From assembly GCF_034931125.1 (NCBI RefSeq), contig NZ_JAYGHM010000044.1, positions 1 through 64,000 of the forward strand: 64,000 bases of DNA, written 5' to 3'. Position 1 is the stretch's first letter; each line of letters begins with the position of its first letter. Shown one piece after another: positions 1 through 8,877 of the stretch. A program made the position numbers and the translations under genes. The DNA is from Rivularia sp034931125. Its GTDB lineage: Bacteria; Cyanobacteriota; Cyanobacteriia; Cyanobacteriales; Nostocaceae. The notes under the pieces are model-generated. The model had not been told where the DNA came from and did not search any database. It was given only the letters and a program-made list of their open reading frames with translations.

Positions 1-852
1 CATAATGTCAATATAGAGAAATCAAAAGTAGTCCAAGGCTTTTTTACCGGAGGAAAGGTAACACAGTCAAACGATAATAATCAGAAACCAATAGAAGTTT
101 CGGACACTGTTCCCGCAATGCTGACACCTGGGGAATTTGTAGTAAATTCTAAAGTTGTAGAGAAAAATCTTCCTCTCTTAGAACATATTAACAAAGGTGG
201 TGAAGCAGACGATATCCCTAAAAAACTACAAACATCCGATATTGAGCAAACAAAAGAAAATTCATCTTCAGTTGACCAATTTTTAGGATCTAATCTAAAA
301 AAACAGAACTCCTCGTTTACTAAAAATAAAATCCTTAATTCTCATAATCTTAATCAAAATAATTTAGTTCAAAACAAATCATCAGCAAATAATTATTCAT
401 CACCTCCCTTAATTTTTAGAACAAAAAACAATGACACATCTTCTCAGAATGATTTTGATACTCCTGAATCCTGGTCTAGTTTTGAAGAATTAATAAATAC
501 AGATAATAATAATTATACAAACTCAAATAATGAAACAAATTATCAGAATAGATCGGGAGTTAGCTCTTCCGATTCTTCTCAAGCATCATCAAATTCGCGA
601 AAAAAATTAAGTCAAAAACATCAGTATGTACCAAAAACACAAGAATTAGATAAAGGTAGTAAAGTTGAGCAAAATGATTTTATCCAAAATAAAGAAAAAA
701 ATAGTGAAACCATTAATGCACCATCTGATTCAAAAGAAAATGATGAAATGGTTTTTGAATCTTTAGCTCGCGAAATATATAAGAAGTTGCGACAAGAATT
801 GGAGATAGAGAAAGAACGACAAGGAAGCTATTTAGGGCGGTTAGCTTGGTAA
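1..852 (+). CDS. CIS-associated protein with tape-measure-like motif (5' end outside window)
   Basis: The reading frame is already open at base 1, so the gene begins to the left; the ATG at 118 is internal. The visible N-terminal part carries GFFTGGKV and, around 118-150, DTVPAMLTPGEFVVN. This pairing is typical of the C-terminal part of phage tail tape-measure proteins. The rest is low-complexity, Asn/Ser/Lys-rich and probably disordered, ending in a short charged helix (YKKLRQELEIEKERQG). The tube gene follows after 47 nt on the same strand, so this is most likely part of the contractile injection system operon, perhaps a tail-length or baseplate-hub factor. The motif is seen; the tape-measure role is inferred, because most of the protein is missing from the window. 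Confidence 0.6.
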   Translation, partial: HNVNIEKSKVVQGFFTGGKVTQSNDNNQKPIEVSDTVPAMLTPGEFVVNSKVVEKNLPLLEHINKGGEADDIPKKLQTSDIEQTKENSSSVDQFLGSNLKKQNSSFTKNKILNSHNLNQNNLVQNKSSANNYSSPPLIFRTKNNDTSSQNDFDTPESWSSFEELINTDNNNYTNSNNETNYQNRSGVSSSDSSQASSNSRKKLSQKHQYVPKTQELDKGSKVEQNDFIQNKEKNSETINAPSDSKENDEMVFESLAREIYKKLRQELEIEKERQGSYLGRLAW

Positions 853-899
853 GAAAATTTGGTTTAATTATCTAAGATGAATTTACGGAGATAAAAGAA

Positions 900-1442
900 A
901 TGGCTGGTCAATCTATAAACGCTCCACAAAAGCTACAACCACAACTTAATAAAGCTAAACTGAAAGCATATAACGGTGAAGCCCCTGATATTGAGTTAAT
1001 GTTTAATCCTTCCCAAATTAGTTTTTCTAGAACTAATAATTGGCAGGAAAATTCTGGGAATAGAGGAAGTAGCCTATTACCTAAAATTAACTTTGCTGGC
1101 GTTCAACCTTATTCTTTAGAACTTAAGCAAATTATCTACGATACCTATGAAACAAAAGAATCGGTTATGAAGTATATAGATATCATTAAAAAGGGTGTAG
1201 AAAAAATTGAAGGCAGTGGTGATAAACGTCCGCCAGTTTATAATTTTATTTGGAAAGACGAGTATTTTTATTGTGTGATAAAAAGTTTAACTTACAATTT
1301 AATGATGTTTATGACTGATGGAACTCCAGTCAGAGCTATAGTAGATATATCATTACAAGAAGTTGATAAAAATAATCTTCCCGGTGGAACTGAATCTGCT
1401 TCTAAAGCTAATAATCGTCAACCAGATCCCAGATTGGGATAA
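900..1442 (+). CDS. CIS tube/LysM-position protein (Afp7/Pvc7-like)
   Basis: A 180-residue protein matching the N-terminal domain of contractile injection system tube proteins. The 'ELMFNPSQISFSR' segment (about residues 30-45) is the family hallmark, followed by a beta-rich body with 'FAGVQPYSLELKQIIYDT' and a tail-type 'MTDGTPVRAIVDISLQEV' near residue 140. In Afp/PVC this protein joins the inner tube to the VgrG-like spike in the baseplate hub. Many homologues carry a LysM domain after this; here the protein stops soon after the tube domain, with a short Asn/Pro-rich tail and no evident LysM. Start ATG 900 has a GGAG element about 9 nt upstream. It lies directly before the spike gene, as in other CIS loci. 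Confidence 0.85.
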   Translation: MAGQSINAPQKLQPQLNKAKLKAYNGEAPDIELMFNPSQISFSRTNNWQENSGNRGSSLLPKINFAGVQPYSLELKQIIYDTYETKESVMKYIDIIKKGVEKIEGSGDKRPPVYNFIWKDEYFYCVIKSLTYNLMMFMTDGTPVRAIVDISLQEVDKNNLPGGTESASKANNRQPDPRLG

Positions 1443-1510
1443 TAACTAGGAGTTTTGATTAATTTTAGCTGGTTACATACCTTTACAATAAACTACAAAT
1501 ACAATTTTTT

Positions 1511-3310
1511 ATGGCTAAGCAAGGTGAGTATGTAGATACAATAAAAATCGAATTAGAGGGACAAGCAGTATCTCAAAATTTAATAAATGATTTGCTACAA
1601 ATCACTGTAGAAGAAAGTCTACACTTGCCAGCAATGTTTACAATGGTGATACATAATAGCTATTTTTCCCCTAGTGATAAAGACGAATTTCAACCGTGGC
1701 GGCATGAAAATTTGTTTGAAATTGGTCAAAAAGTAAAAATCGGTTTTATTGCTAGTACTAGCAAAGACCCAAATTTTGAGAAAGAAGAAGAAGGTTATTT
1801 AATTGAAGGTGAGATTACGGCAATTGAGGTTCATTTTAACAATAAGTCAGAAGCTCCGATTATTGTTCGGGGTTATGATAAATCTCATCGACTTCACCGA
1901 GGACGACATAATCGCTCTTTTTTGAATAACACTGATAGCGATATAGTACGTAAAATTGCTAAAGAAGTAGGTATAGAAATCGGACAAATACATGAGAGTG
2001 GAGAAGTACATGAGTATATTTTTCAAAAAAATCAAACAAATATGCAGTTTCTCCGAGAAAGAGCCGCTCGGATTGGCTTTGAACTGTTTGTAGAAGATGG
2101 CAAAATCAACTTTCGCAAACCTGAAACTAAGGAGCTAATAGAATTAGAATGGTTACGTGAAATCACTAGTTTTAGTAGTCGCGTTACCAGCGCAGAACAG
2201 GTAAGTGAGGTAGAAGTTCGTGGTTGGGACTACACCCAGAAGGAATTAATTACTGAAACAGCAAAATCAGAGAATGTAATAACTAATACTGGAAATCAAA
2301 AAGGAAGTGATTGCTCTAACAAGTTCAACTTTAATAAACCTCCGAAAATCATTGTTGTAGACAAGCCAGTTTCTAGCCCCAAGGAAGCAGAAGTTATGGC
2401 TCAAGCTTTGTGCGATGAACTGGGAGGAGAATTTGTTTATGCTGATGCCAAAGCTGAAGGTAATCCTAATATTCGACCAGGACGCTTTGTAAATCTAAAA
2501 AATATGGGTAAGCGCTTTAGCGGTAAATATTACATTACAGAGACACGTCACCTCTATACTAAGGAAGCTTACACCACGGAATTTGGTATCCGAGGATTAC
2601 GCGCAGGTAATTTATTTTCTTCAGTTTCTCAGCAAAAACATTTAAAACCCGGTGAAACTTTTTTAGTCGGAATTGTTACTAACAATCGAGATCCAAAAGG
2701 TTTAGGTCGAGTTAAAGTTAAGTTTCCTACTCTTACAGAAGAACATGAAAGTTACTGGGCTAGAGTGGTTGGTGTTGGTGCGGGAAGTTTAAGGGGTTTT
2801 TATTCCTTACCTGAAATCAATGATGAAGTTTTAGTTGGTTTTGAACATGGAGATATTCATCGTCCCTATATTATTGGTGGTGTCTGGAATGGTAAGGACA
2901 AAACTCCCTGTGAATTAAATGACGCTGTACAAGGTGGTAAGGTGCGTTTGCGAACTATTAAAACTCGCACTGGTCATACCATTGAGTTTGTCGAAGAAAC
3001 GAAAGGATCGAGTAAAGCTGGTATAAAAATCGAAACTGCTGGAGGTCATAAGTTACATTTAAATGATACCGATAAGTCTGTAGAAATTCAAACCAGTGGG
3101 GGTCATCAAATGTGTCTTGATGATACATTGAAAAAAATAGAGCTTAAAACCACAATCGGTAGTGAAATTAAGATGGCTGATCTCGGTCCACTTGGTCCTA
3201 CTGTTTCTATTAGTTCTATGGGGAATTTGGTATTCAAAGCTAATACGGCAATTTTTACCAGCAGACCAATACTGCCAATCCCACCAACTGTTCCACCTGG
3301 GTTTCCTTAG
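1511..3310 (+). CDS. VgrG-like CIS spike protein (Afp8/Pvc8-like)
   Basis: A 599-residue spike protein. Residues 1 to about 370 resemble the gp27/phage late control D domain (for example 'YDKSHRLHRGRHNRSF'). From about residue 385 the gp5-type OB fold follows, with 'GIVTNNRDPKGLGRVKVKFP' and 'DEVLVGFEHGDIHRPYIIGG'. A short repeat of 'GGHKLHLNDT / GGHQMCLDDT' type then suggests the start of a trimeric beta-helix needle. It ends in a Pro-rich tail (PILPIPPTVPPGFP). In CIS particles the trimer caps the inner tube and punctures the target. No separate PAAR tip gene follows; the next gene is on the opposite strand. The ATG at 1511 lacks a clear Shine-Dalgarno sequence. Confidence 0.88.
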   Translation: MAKQGEYVDTIKIELEGQAVSQNLINDLLQITVEESLHLPAMFTMVIHNSYFSPSDKDEFQPWRHENLFEIGQKVKIGFIASTSKDPNFEKEEEGYLIEGEITAIEVHFNNKSEAPIIVRGYDKSHRLHRGRHNRSFLNNTDSDIVRKIAKEVGIEIGQIHESGEVHEYIFQKNQTNMQFLRERAARIGFELFVEDGKINFRKPETKELIELEWLREITSFSSRVTSAEQVSEVEVRGWDYTQKELITETAKSENVITNTGNQKGSDCSNKFNFNKPPKIIVVDKPVSSPKEAEVMAQALCDELGGEFVYADAKAEGNPNIRPGRFVNLKNMGKRFSGKYYITETRHLYTKEAYTTEFGIRGLRAGNLFSSVSQQKHLKPGETFLVGIVTNNRDPKGLGRVKVKFPTLTEEHESYWARVVGVGAGSLRGFYSLPEINDEVLVGFEHGDIHRPYIIGGVWNGKDKTPCELNDAVQGGKVRLRTIKTRTGHTIEFVEETKGSSKAGIKIETAGGHKLHLNDTDKSVEIQTSGGHQMCLDDTLKKIELKTTIGSEIKMADLGPLGPTVSISSMGNLVFKANTAIFTSRPILPIPPTVPPGFP

Positions 3311-3499
3311 TATTTAGAGGTAGTCTCAATCAAAAAATTTCATCACTTGCGACTTTCCAAGGACGTAAAAGATGACCTGAGAAACTGTTAGAGAAACTCT
3401 TATGTCTCTTTTAATCTATACTGTACTAAAATTTCTTGTTCGCGATCGCAGTATTTGCGGTAAAGTTCACAAAATCGCGTTGCTCCCAGCAAATCTTCC

Positions 3500-4735
3500 C
3501 TACTGCAATGAGCGATATATCACTCTCCCCAGGAACCCTTCGTTGTTGATTCGAGCATACACTCGCAGGCAAGCCTGTACCTCTCCTGGAATACCTCCAA
3601 CCTTCAGTGGCAGGTCATAATCTTTGGATGATGAGCTGCGAATATCCGCGTATAGTCCTGATAATTCTCGAATTCGCACATCATGACCTTGGTCTTGCGC
3701 TTTTTGGGCAATTTTCCTAAGTATGCGTCGCGATCGCTTTTTCAATTCGCCCCACCAAGAGTCAGAATCAACGGGTGGAATAAACACTAGGGAGTGTATT
3801 GCCTCATCTACAGCAATCCAAGCCTTGAGAAACGATAGTGGTTCTTCATCTGCATTTTTTTCAGCTTTTAGTGTATGCCCAAAGCGTTGTGTGAGAGCGG
3901 TAATGTACTTTTTGCGCTGTTCTGGTTTTGAATGCAAAGAGATGGTATCAAATTTATATACAGTTTCCAAAGCGTGGTGTAAATCTGCATCTAAATTAAT
4001 AAAAGTTATACAAATAGATACAAGACTTGCCAGTAAATAAAGATCCTCAGACAAATCCTCAGATTCACTTCCCTGTAAAACTTCAGATTCTAAACGTGCT
4101 TCTTTAGACAAGCACAAACCTTTCGCCCGGACACTTCCTTTAAGTCCAGGGTAAATATCTTCATTATTTTTAAAGGGAAGTTGATCCCGATTCGATGCAT
4201 CTTCTTTACTTCCAGCTTCTTGAGCCAGTTCCAAAGCTCTTTTTCTCCAAGAGCTAGCCATCTTTTTTGGAATGCGTAATAGTTTCCATTGAATCTCGTT
4301 CCATAAATCCGAATCTGTCTCACTTTTAAGTTGGAAATCTCCCAGATATGTGCGTAATTCTCGGTCAGATTCAAAATGTTTTTTTAAATGCCATAATTTA
4401 AACTTATCAGTGTTCAACTCATCAGTGGGTGTAAGATTAGATGGAATGCTAGGAGCCGATGTCGATTCTTGGATATCTTCCGAATTTGAATCTTCTTGCG
4501 GCATGATAACCTCGTTCTGACTTTGGTTTGTGGCACTAGCAGCAGAAGGGGGTTGGCTTAAGTTTCGGACTTCTTGTAGTTCTTGCAGCACCGCATCACA
4601 TATCTCGGCTCCAGGGTCTTGTGGAAATTCTGTGTGAGCCTTCTTTAAGAAAGACTCTACTTCCTCTAACTTAATCCCTAGAAACCAAGCTATGTTAGAA
4701 CCATTCATAGCTAGTAGCTGACGTAGGTGGTGCAT
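3500..4735 (-). CDS. Unknown helical protein encoded inside the CIS locus
   Basis: A 411-residue protein with no family I recognise. The N-terminal ~60 residues are helical and acidic. A Ser/Pro/Gln-rich linker (about 60-105) follows. Two halves then each contain a Trp-rich helical segment followed by a basic helix: 'DSDLWNEIQWKLLRIPKK' near residue 140 and 'DSDSWWGELKKRSRRILRK' near residue 325. This suggests an internal duplication. The C-terminal ~45 residues look beta-like. It is the last gene of a minus-strand group after the GTPase and the Hsp70-like gene, and is convergent with the spike gene. By position it may belong with that pair, but the 330-nt gap upstream, with its own hairpin, leaves independent transcription possible. 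No function is assigned. Confidence 0.65.
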   Translation of the reverse strand: MHHLRQLLAMNGSNIAWFLGIKLEEVESFLKKAHTEFPQDPGAEICDAVLQELQEVRNLSQPPSAASATNQSQNEVIMPQEDSNSEDIQESTSAPSIPSNLTPTDELNTDKFKLWHLKKHFESDRELRTYLGDFQLKSETDSDLWNEIQWKLLRIPKKMASSWRKRALELAQEAGSKEDASNRDQLPFKNNEDIYPGLKGSVRAKGLCLSKEARLESEVLQGSESEDLSEDLYLLASLVSICITFINLDADLHHALETVYKFDTISLHSKPEQRKKYITALTQRFGHTLKAEKNADEEPLSFLKAWIAVDEAIHSLVFIPPVDSDSWWGELKKRSRRILRKIAQKAQDQGHDVRIRELSGLYADIRSSSSKDYDLPLKVGGIPGEVQACLRVYARINNEGFLGRVIYRSLQ

Positions 4736-4907
4736 AAATATTGCCTAGTGTTATACGTTATATTAATATGAACTTCCCGGAGCAAATGTACTAAATAGTA
4801 TTAAAAATCTTGTTGGGCAACGAATCTAACTTTTGATGCAAATACCTGTGTGCCAATATAGCGGTTTTCCTTTGAATCAAATACATTTTTAAATTCCCAA
4901 ATGTAAG

Positions 4908-4934
4908 GACGTAAAAGATGTAAGATTTTACGTC
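4908..4934. repeat. Hairpin repeat in the gap 4741-5067
   Basis: The 327-nt gap between two minus-strand genes holds a perfect inverted repeat, GACGTAAAA and TTTTACGTC, separated by 9 nt. A partial copy of the left arm (GGACGTAAAAGATG) occurs at about 3360. This looks like a dispersed cyanobacterial hairpin repeat. No gene is visible in the gap. Confidence 0.6.
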
Positions 4935-5067
4935 TCTACAAGGTGTATTGTACTCAACCGAGAACTGCTATATAAGCCTTATAACTATTATTACAGGTTC
5001 ATGTCATTCATTGGTTATGAATCGCTCAGGATCAAACTTAGCTGTTTTTGCTTAGGAAAAGCTCAGA

Positions 5068-8000
5068 TTAATGTATACCAGAAAACGGATCTCGCTCTAT
5101 ATTAACTTCATTGGGTTGCAACTCCAGTTCAGCGCGAAAAACGTATCCTTCTTCTTTAAGGTGTTCTTTATTTTCTGATTCGAGGTAGGGAACTTCACCA
5201 GCATGTATCCGTAGCATACCATTTTCATCAAGACTAACGCGATATTCACAAGGGAACTCTGTATCTACATTTGGTTTGCTGAGTTCATCAATTCTGAGCC
5301 ATTTTTTTTCATTTTTTTCGGAATCTATCTGACATATATATAAGGTGTGCTTGCCACTTTCGGGAAAACCAGGCAAAGGTTGACTAATTAAACCATTTAA
5401 TGCCTGTGGTTCGGTATCGCTGCTATAGTGAAACTTTTTATTTTTAATATTCTGAGTATTATCTTTAACAGCTTCAAAGACTAGATGATATCCATTTGGA
5501 TTATCTACAGCCGATGATTCTAACACATTGACGGCAATATCCCATTGCAATTTTCCTTCATCGAATAGTGCTTCTTGTTCAATTACTTGATTCACATTAA
5601 TGCCATCACCATCAATTAAATAATGAGGTTCTTCCTGACAAAGGAGAATACTAATATTCAATGCGGAATCAATTTCAAATTGAATTTTGATGTGCTCTTC
5701 AAACCATTTTTCATTCTTGGCTTCAGGTATCCAATTTTGGAGTTCCTGGCGCAGTTTGTTCCCATTGAAGCTACCCCATAGTTGTAATTGCCCGCGCTCA
5801 TAGTCTTGACGGTAAATAATGTTGCTCAATTGTATACCTAGCCACTCAGTGCGAACCTTTGCTACCTTGTCATTGGGAGAGATTTGATAAAGCTCTGTTC
5901 CTGCTTTAAATACATCTGGCAAATCACTGCTTTGGGTTTTCCGTTTAAAGTTACACGGTAGATAATAAAATAGGTTTTGAACATCAATACGCAGTTGATT
6001 GCTTCCCTGACGCAGCAAACCCTTCGCTTCTTCCGGGGTGAATTTCAGTCGTCTCATCTTTTCGGCATAGCAAGCTCCAGCAGAAGTCCCTTGCTTGGTA
6101 AATTGTGGGTCAAAGGTGATACGCTCTGGATTCCACAGGAAATAATCGGACTTGCTAAATTGTTGATAGATTTCACGCTTAACTAAATCGAGATTGCAAG
6201 TTTGACCAGATAGAATCAACCAATCAACTTTTTCTGTTTCTATTTTCTCTTGTTGTGTGTCAGAATCATCATTATTAGCCAAGCGACTTTCCATCAGACC
6301 TTTAGCAATGCCAACAGCTTCTTTAATTACCGAATGTGCAGCCCGTTCAAATTGTTGGCTGTCTAATGTGACAGAAAGTTTAACACTTTGTTGGCTTGAG
6401 ATGTTAATCTCCACTTGGCTTAGCAGGTCAGAAATTTGCTGCTCGGAGAGAGTATAGGTTAAAGCAGAACCATCTAGTGGTATTTTTTGTCCTAGTTTTA
6501 GTTTGGCTTCCTCAGCATAATCCCAGAGGGTATAAAAGGTTTGCAAGCGTTGGGGAGTGTCTTTCCAACGGGTGGGTAACACTTTCTCCGCAGCATCTAG
6601 AGCTTCTTTGTAAGCAGTAGAATCATTTTCTGGGCGCTCTTTATCTATACATTTCAACAGCGAGCCTTGCTTGTATTTACCATCTTTTTTGATAAAGCCC
6701 TCGTCCAATTTGGGAATTAAATCATTAAGTGTGTCATTCTTCAGTTCACCTGTTGCGATCGCACTTAGCAAGCTATCAACTATTGCCACTTTGAGCAATC
6801 GAAATATTCGCAGAGTAATTAACTCCCCGCCTAATTGTAAATGACCCGAAGAACCTAACAGTTTAGGAGTAATTTCATAATAGCGTCCCCCAAGACCCCG
6901 GTCTTTATCATTCTTAAATGAAGGAGTTATATCTGATAAAGTTAGTTTAATCAAGGCTATGTCAGTTGTTCCCCCACCAATATCTAAAACAAGGACGTTT
7001 TGCGACCATTTGTCACCTTCTCGACGACAACGGGTTTTAAAGGACTCGATACCAATATTGATGTAGCCACCAAATTCTCGCCAAAGGTAGAACATTACTA
7101 CAGCAACAGCTTCGTCGTAAGTCGCTTGCACATCCTCAATCCCAAGCTCTTTTACAAGCTGCTTCACCTGGTTGCGAACAATTGGTGCTGCGACGGTAGG
7201 GTAAGTTACTACTGCTGTTTGAAAATTTCCTTTAGAAAACTTGCGTTTTCCTGATCTACGGTAGTTTTCCGTTAACTCAATGAGGTGCGCCCAAGCAGCT
7301 TGAATCAGCTTTTCAACTGCAATTGTTTGTAATTTCCCGTCTATAGTAACTGGTAATTCTCGTTGTTGACCAAAGTAGCGTTTGGGTGAGTGGTGAAATT
7401 TGCTGATTATTTTCTCTAAGGAACTGTTTTCTAGTTGAGCAATCGCATTATTTTTGTTCATCTTTACTTGTTTACCCATGCTGACTTTTAAAGGATTCAA
7501 ACTGATAATTTCTAATTCGCTGGGAATTTCTGCAATCCTACTATCAATATCAAGAACAACCGGGATCAGATTTTGAGATTCTAGGGTAGGTATGCGGAAC
7601 ACCTGATGATATATCTGGTAAAGTTTTTTGCTAACGGCTTTACGAAACTTTTCAGTATTACCCAAACACAGTTCGATTTGGCGAATAGCTTCTACACGTA
7701 GCTGATTGCTATCACCTCTAAAAACTTCATGCAGCTGACCTGGTTCTTTTTTTAAACTATTGCTAATGTCGCCGAGAAACTGTTCCCACTCGCTAGAATT
7801 TACACCTGGTACAGCCTTATTGGCAGGTGAACTTAGCCATTTTGATAATAGCTCGAACAATTTCATCTCCTGCTCTTTTTGCAGAATATCTGGAATTTCT
7901 ACATTTATTGGATCGAAAAGTGTCACTGTGGAATTAGATGTACCAAAATCCATAGCAAACCAACCGGGAAATTCTTGTGGCTCTTCATTGCTATTGTTTC

Positions 8001-8319
8001 GGTTTGGTTTGATAGGACTTGTTGTAGTTTCCATAGGTTGTGTTGATTGAGCTACTGTATTAGTTTCCATCGGTTGTTTTGATTGAGTCATTCTATTAGT
8101 TTCCTTAAGTTGTGTTAATTCAGATCGAAGTGCTGATATGTCCTGTTCCAAATTGAATAATCTGACCTTAAAGCGTGATAATCTAGCCTTAAGACCTGAA
8201 AGTTTAAGTAAATAGTTAACAAGAAAACTGACTATTTTACGCAATGTAAAATTATTAAAACATCTGTGGTGAAGGCTCCTGAGCCATACCTTTCGTAAAC
8301 GGCGAATGATTTGTTCCAC
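5068..8319 (-). CDS. Large Hsp70/actin-fold ATPase (SrfB-like)
   Basis: A 1083-residue protein. The N-terminus is basic with hydrophobic stretches, then a short coiled coil (about residues 50-75) and a Gln/Thr-rich linker. The phosphate-1 loop of the actin/Hsp70 fold is at about residue 121 ('FAMDFGTSNSTVTLF'), phosphate-2 at about 443 ('VLDIGGGTTDIAL'), and a likely adenosine motif at about 701 ('LILSGQTCNLDLV'). The C-terminal 300 residues are beta-rich and resemble a substrate-binding region. The length far exceeds DnaK (about 640). It starts with GTG 120 nt after the dynamin-like GTPase and is probably cotranscribed with it. An Hsp70-like protein next to a large P-loop GTPase recalls SrfB/SrfC of enterobacteria; that comparison is by layout, not proven homology. 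Role in the CIS is unknown, perhaps assembly or remodelling. Confidence 0.75.
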   Translation of the reverse strand: MEQIIRRLRKVWLRSLHHRCFNNFTLRKIVSFLVNYLLKLSGLKARLSRFKVRLFNLEQDISALRSELTQLKETNRMTQSKQPMETNTVAQSTQPMETTTSPIKPNRNNSNEEPQEFPGWFAMDFGTSNSTVTLFDPINVEIPDILQKEQEMKLFELLSKWLSSPANKAVPGVNSSEWEQFLGDISNSLKKEPGQLHEVFRGDSNQLRVEAIRQIELCLGNTEKFRKAVSKKLYQIYHQVFRIPTLESQNLIPVVLDIDSRIAEIPSELEIISLNPLKVSMGKQVKMNKNNAIAQLENSSLEKIISKFHHSPKRYFGQQRELPVTIDGKLQTIAVEKLIQAAWAHLIELTENYRRSGKRKFSKGNFQTAVVTYPTVAAPIVRNQVKQLVKELGIEDVQATYDEAVAVVMFYLWREFGGYINIGIESFKTRCRREGDKWSQNVLVLDIGGGTTDIALIKLTLSDITPSFKNDKDRGLGGRYYEITPKLLGSSGHLQLGGELITLRIFRLLKVAIVDSLLSAIATGELKNDTLNDLIPKLDEGFIKKDGKYKQGSLLKCIDKERPENDSTAYKEALDAAEKVLPTRWKDTPQRLQTFYTLWDYAEEAKLKLGQKIPLDGSALTYTLSEQQISDLLSQVEINISSQQSVKLSVTLDSQQFERAAHSVIKEAVGIAKGLMESRLANNDDSDTQQEKIETEKVDWLILSGQTCNLDLVKREIYQQFSKSDYFLWNPERITFDPQFTKQGTSAGACYAEKMRRLKFTPEEAKGLLRQGSNQLRIDVQNLFYYLPCNFKRKTQSSDLPDVFKAGTELYQISPNDKVAKVRTEWLGIQLSNIIYRQDYERGQLQLWGSFNGNKLRQELQNWIPEAKNEKWFEEHIKIQFEIDSALNISILLCQEEPHYLIDGDGINVNQVIEQEALFDEGKLQWDIAVNVLESSAVDNPNGYHLVFEAVKDNTQNIKNKKFHYSSDTEPQALNGLISQPLPGFPESGKHTLYICQIDSEKNEKKWLRIDELSKPNVDTEFPCEYRVSLDENGMLRIHAGEVPYLESENKEHLKEEGYVFRAELELQPNEVNIERDPFSGIH

Positions 8320-8439
8320 TGTGTTTCACTCGCAACTAACTAGTTATTAATTTTACTAGATAAATACGTAGTAAAGCAAAGGAGAATTCAAGTTTGATGG
8401 CATTTCTGAAACAAGATTGTACTTTACTAACTTCCCTAA

Positions 8440-8877
8440 CTAATTATTAAGGATAGAAGTCGAGGCAATTTGCGACAGAATCGACGAAATAGGATTGGCT
8501 TGGTTAGCTTCTTGTTTGTCATCTACAATAAACCTTAGCAATACATCATTTTTTTTAAGTTGGTACAGTTGAGGAATCAATTGATTTAATATATGTGAAA
8601 TTGCATTATCGACTTTCTGATTTATTTGGCTTACATACTCAATTAGCTGTAGACTTATGCTAGCAGTTATCTCATCTCGCAGCCGTTGCACTAGAAGAAG
8701 TTGGTTTTGGGTAGAGTTTTGAGGATTGATTTTGCTGTATTCTGGTGCCCAGTAAAAAATTTGACCATGATTGTGTTTCCCATCCTTACGTGCAACGGGA
8801 AATGCTGTTTCTGTATCAATTGGTTTTTGATTTTTAAAGGCTACTCCGATGATATAATCTTCATTTAGTTTCGGGTC
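8440..8877 (-). pseudogene. Detached C-terminal part of the dynamin-like GTPase after an in-frame amber codon
   Basis: Immediately after the TAG at 8878-8880 the same frame stays open for 145 further codons, to the stop near 8440. The translation reads like ordinary protein (DPKLNEDYIIGVAFKNQ..., then an amphipathic helical tail ending ILSQIASTSILNN). No new ribosome site or early start codon is evident; the first GTG in this frame is at 8691. It is therefore best read as the C-terminus of the upstream gene, cut off by one nonsense codon. Readthrough or a sequencing error are alternatives. Confidence 0.75.
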
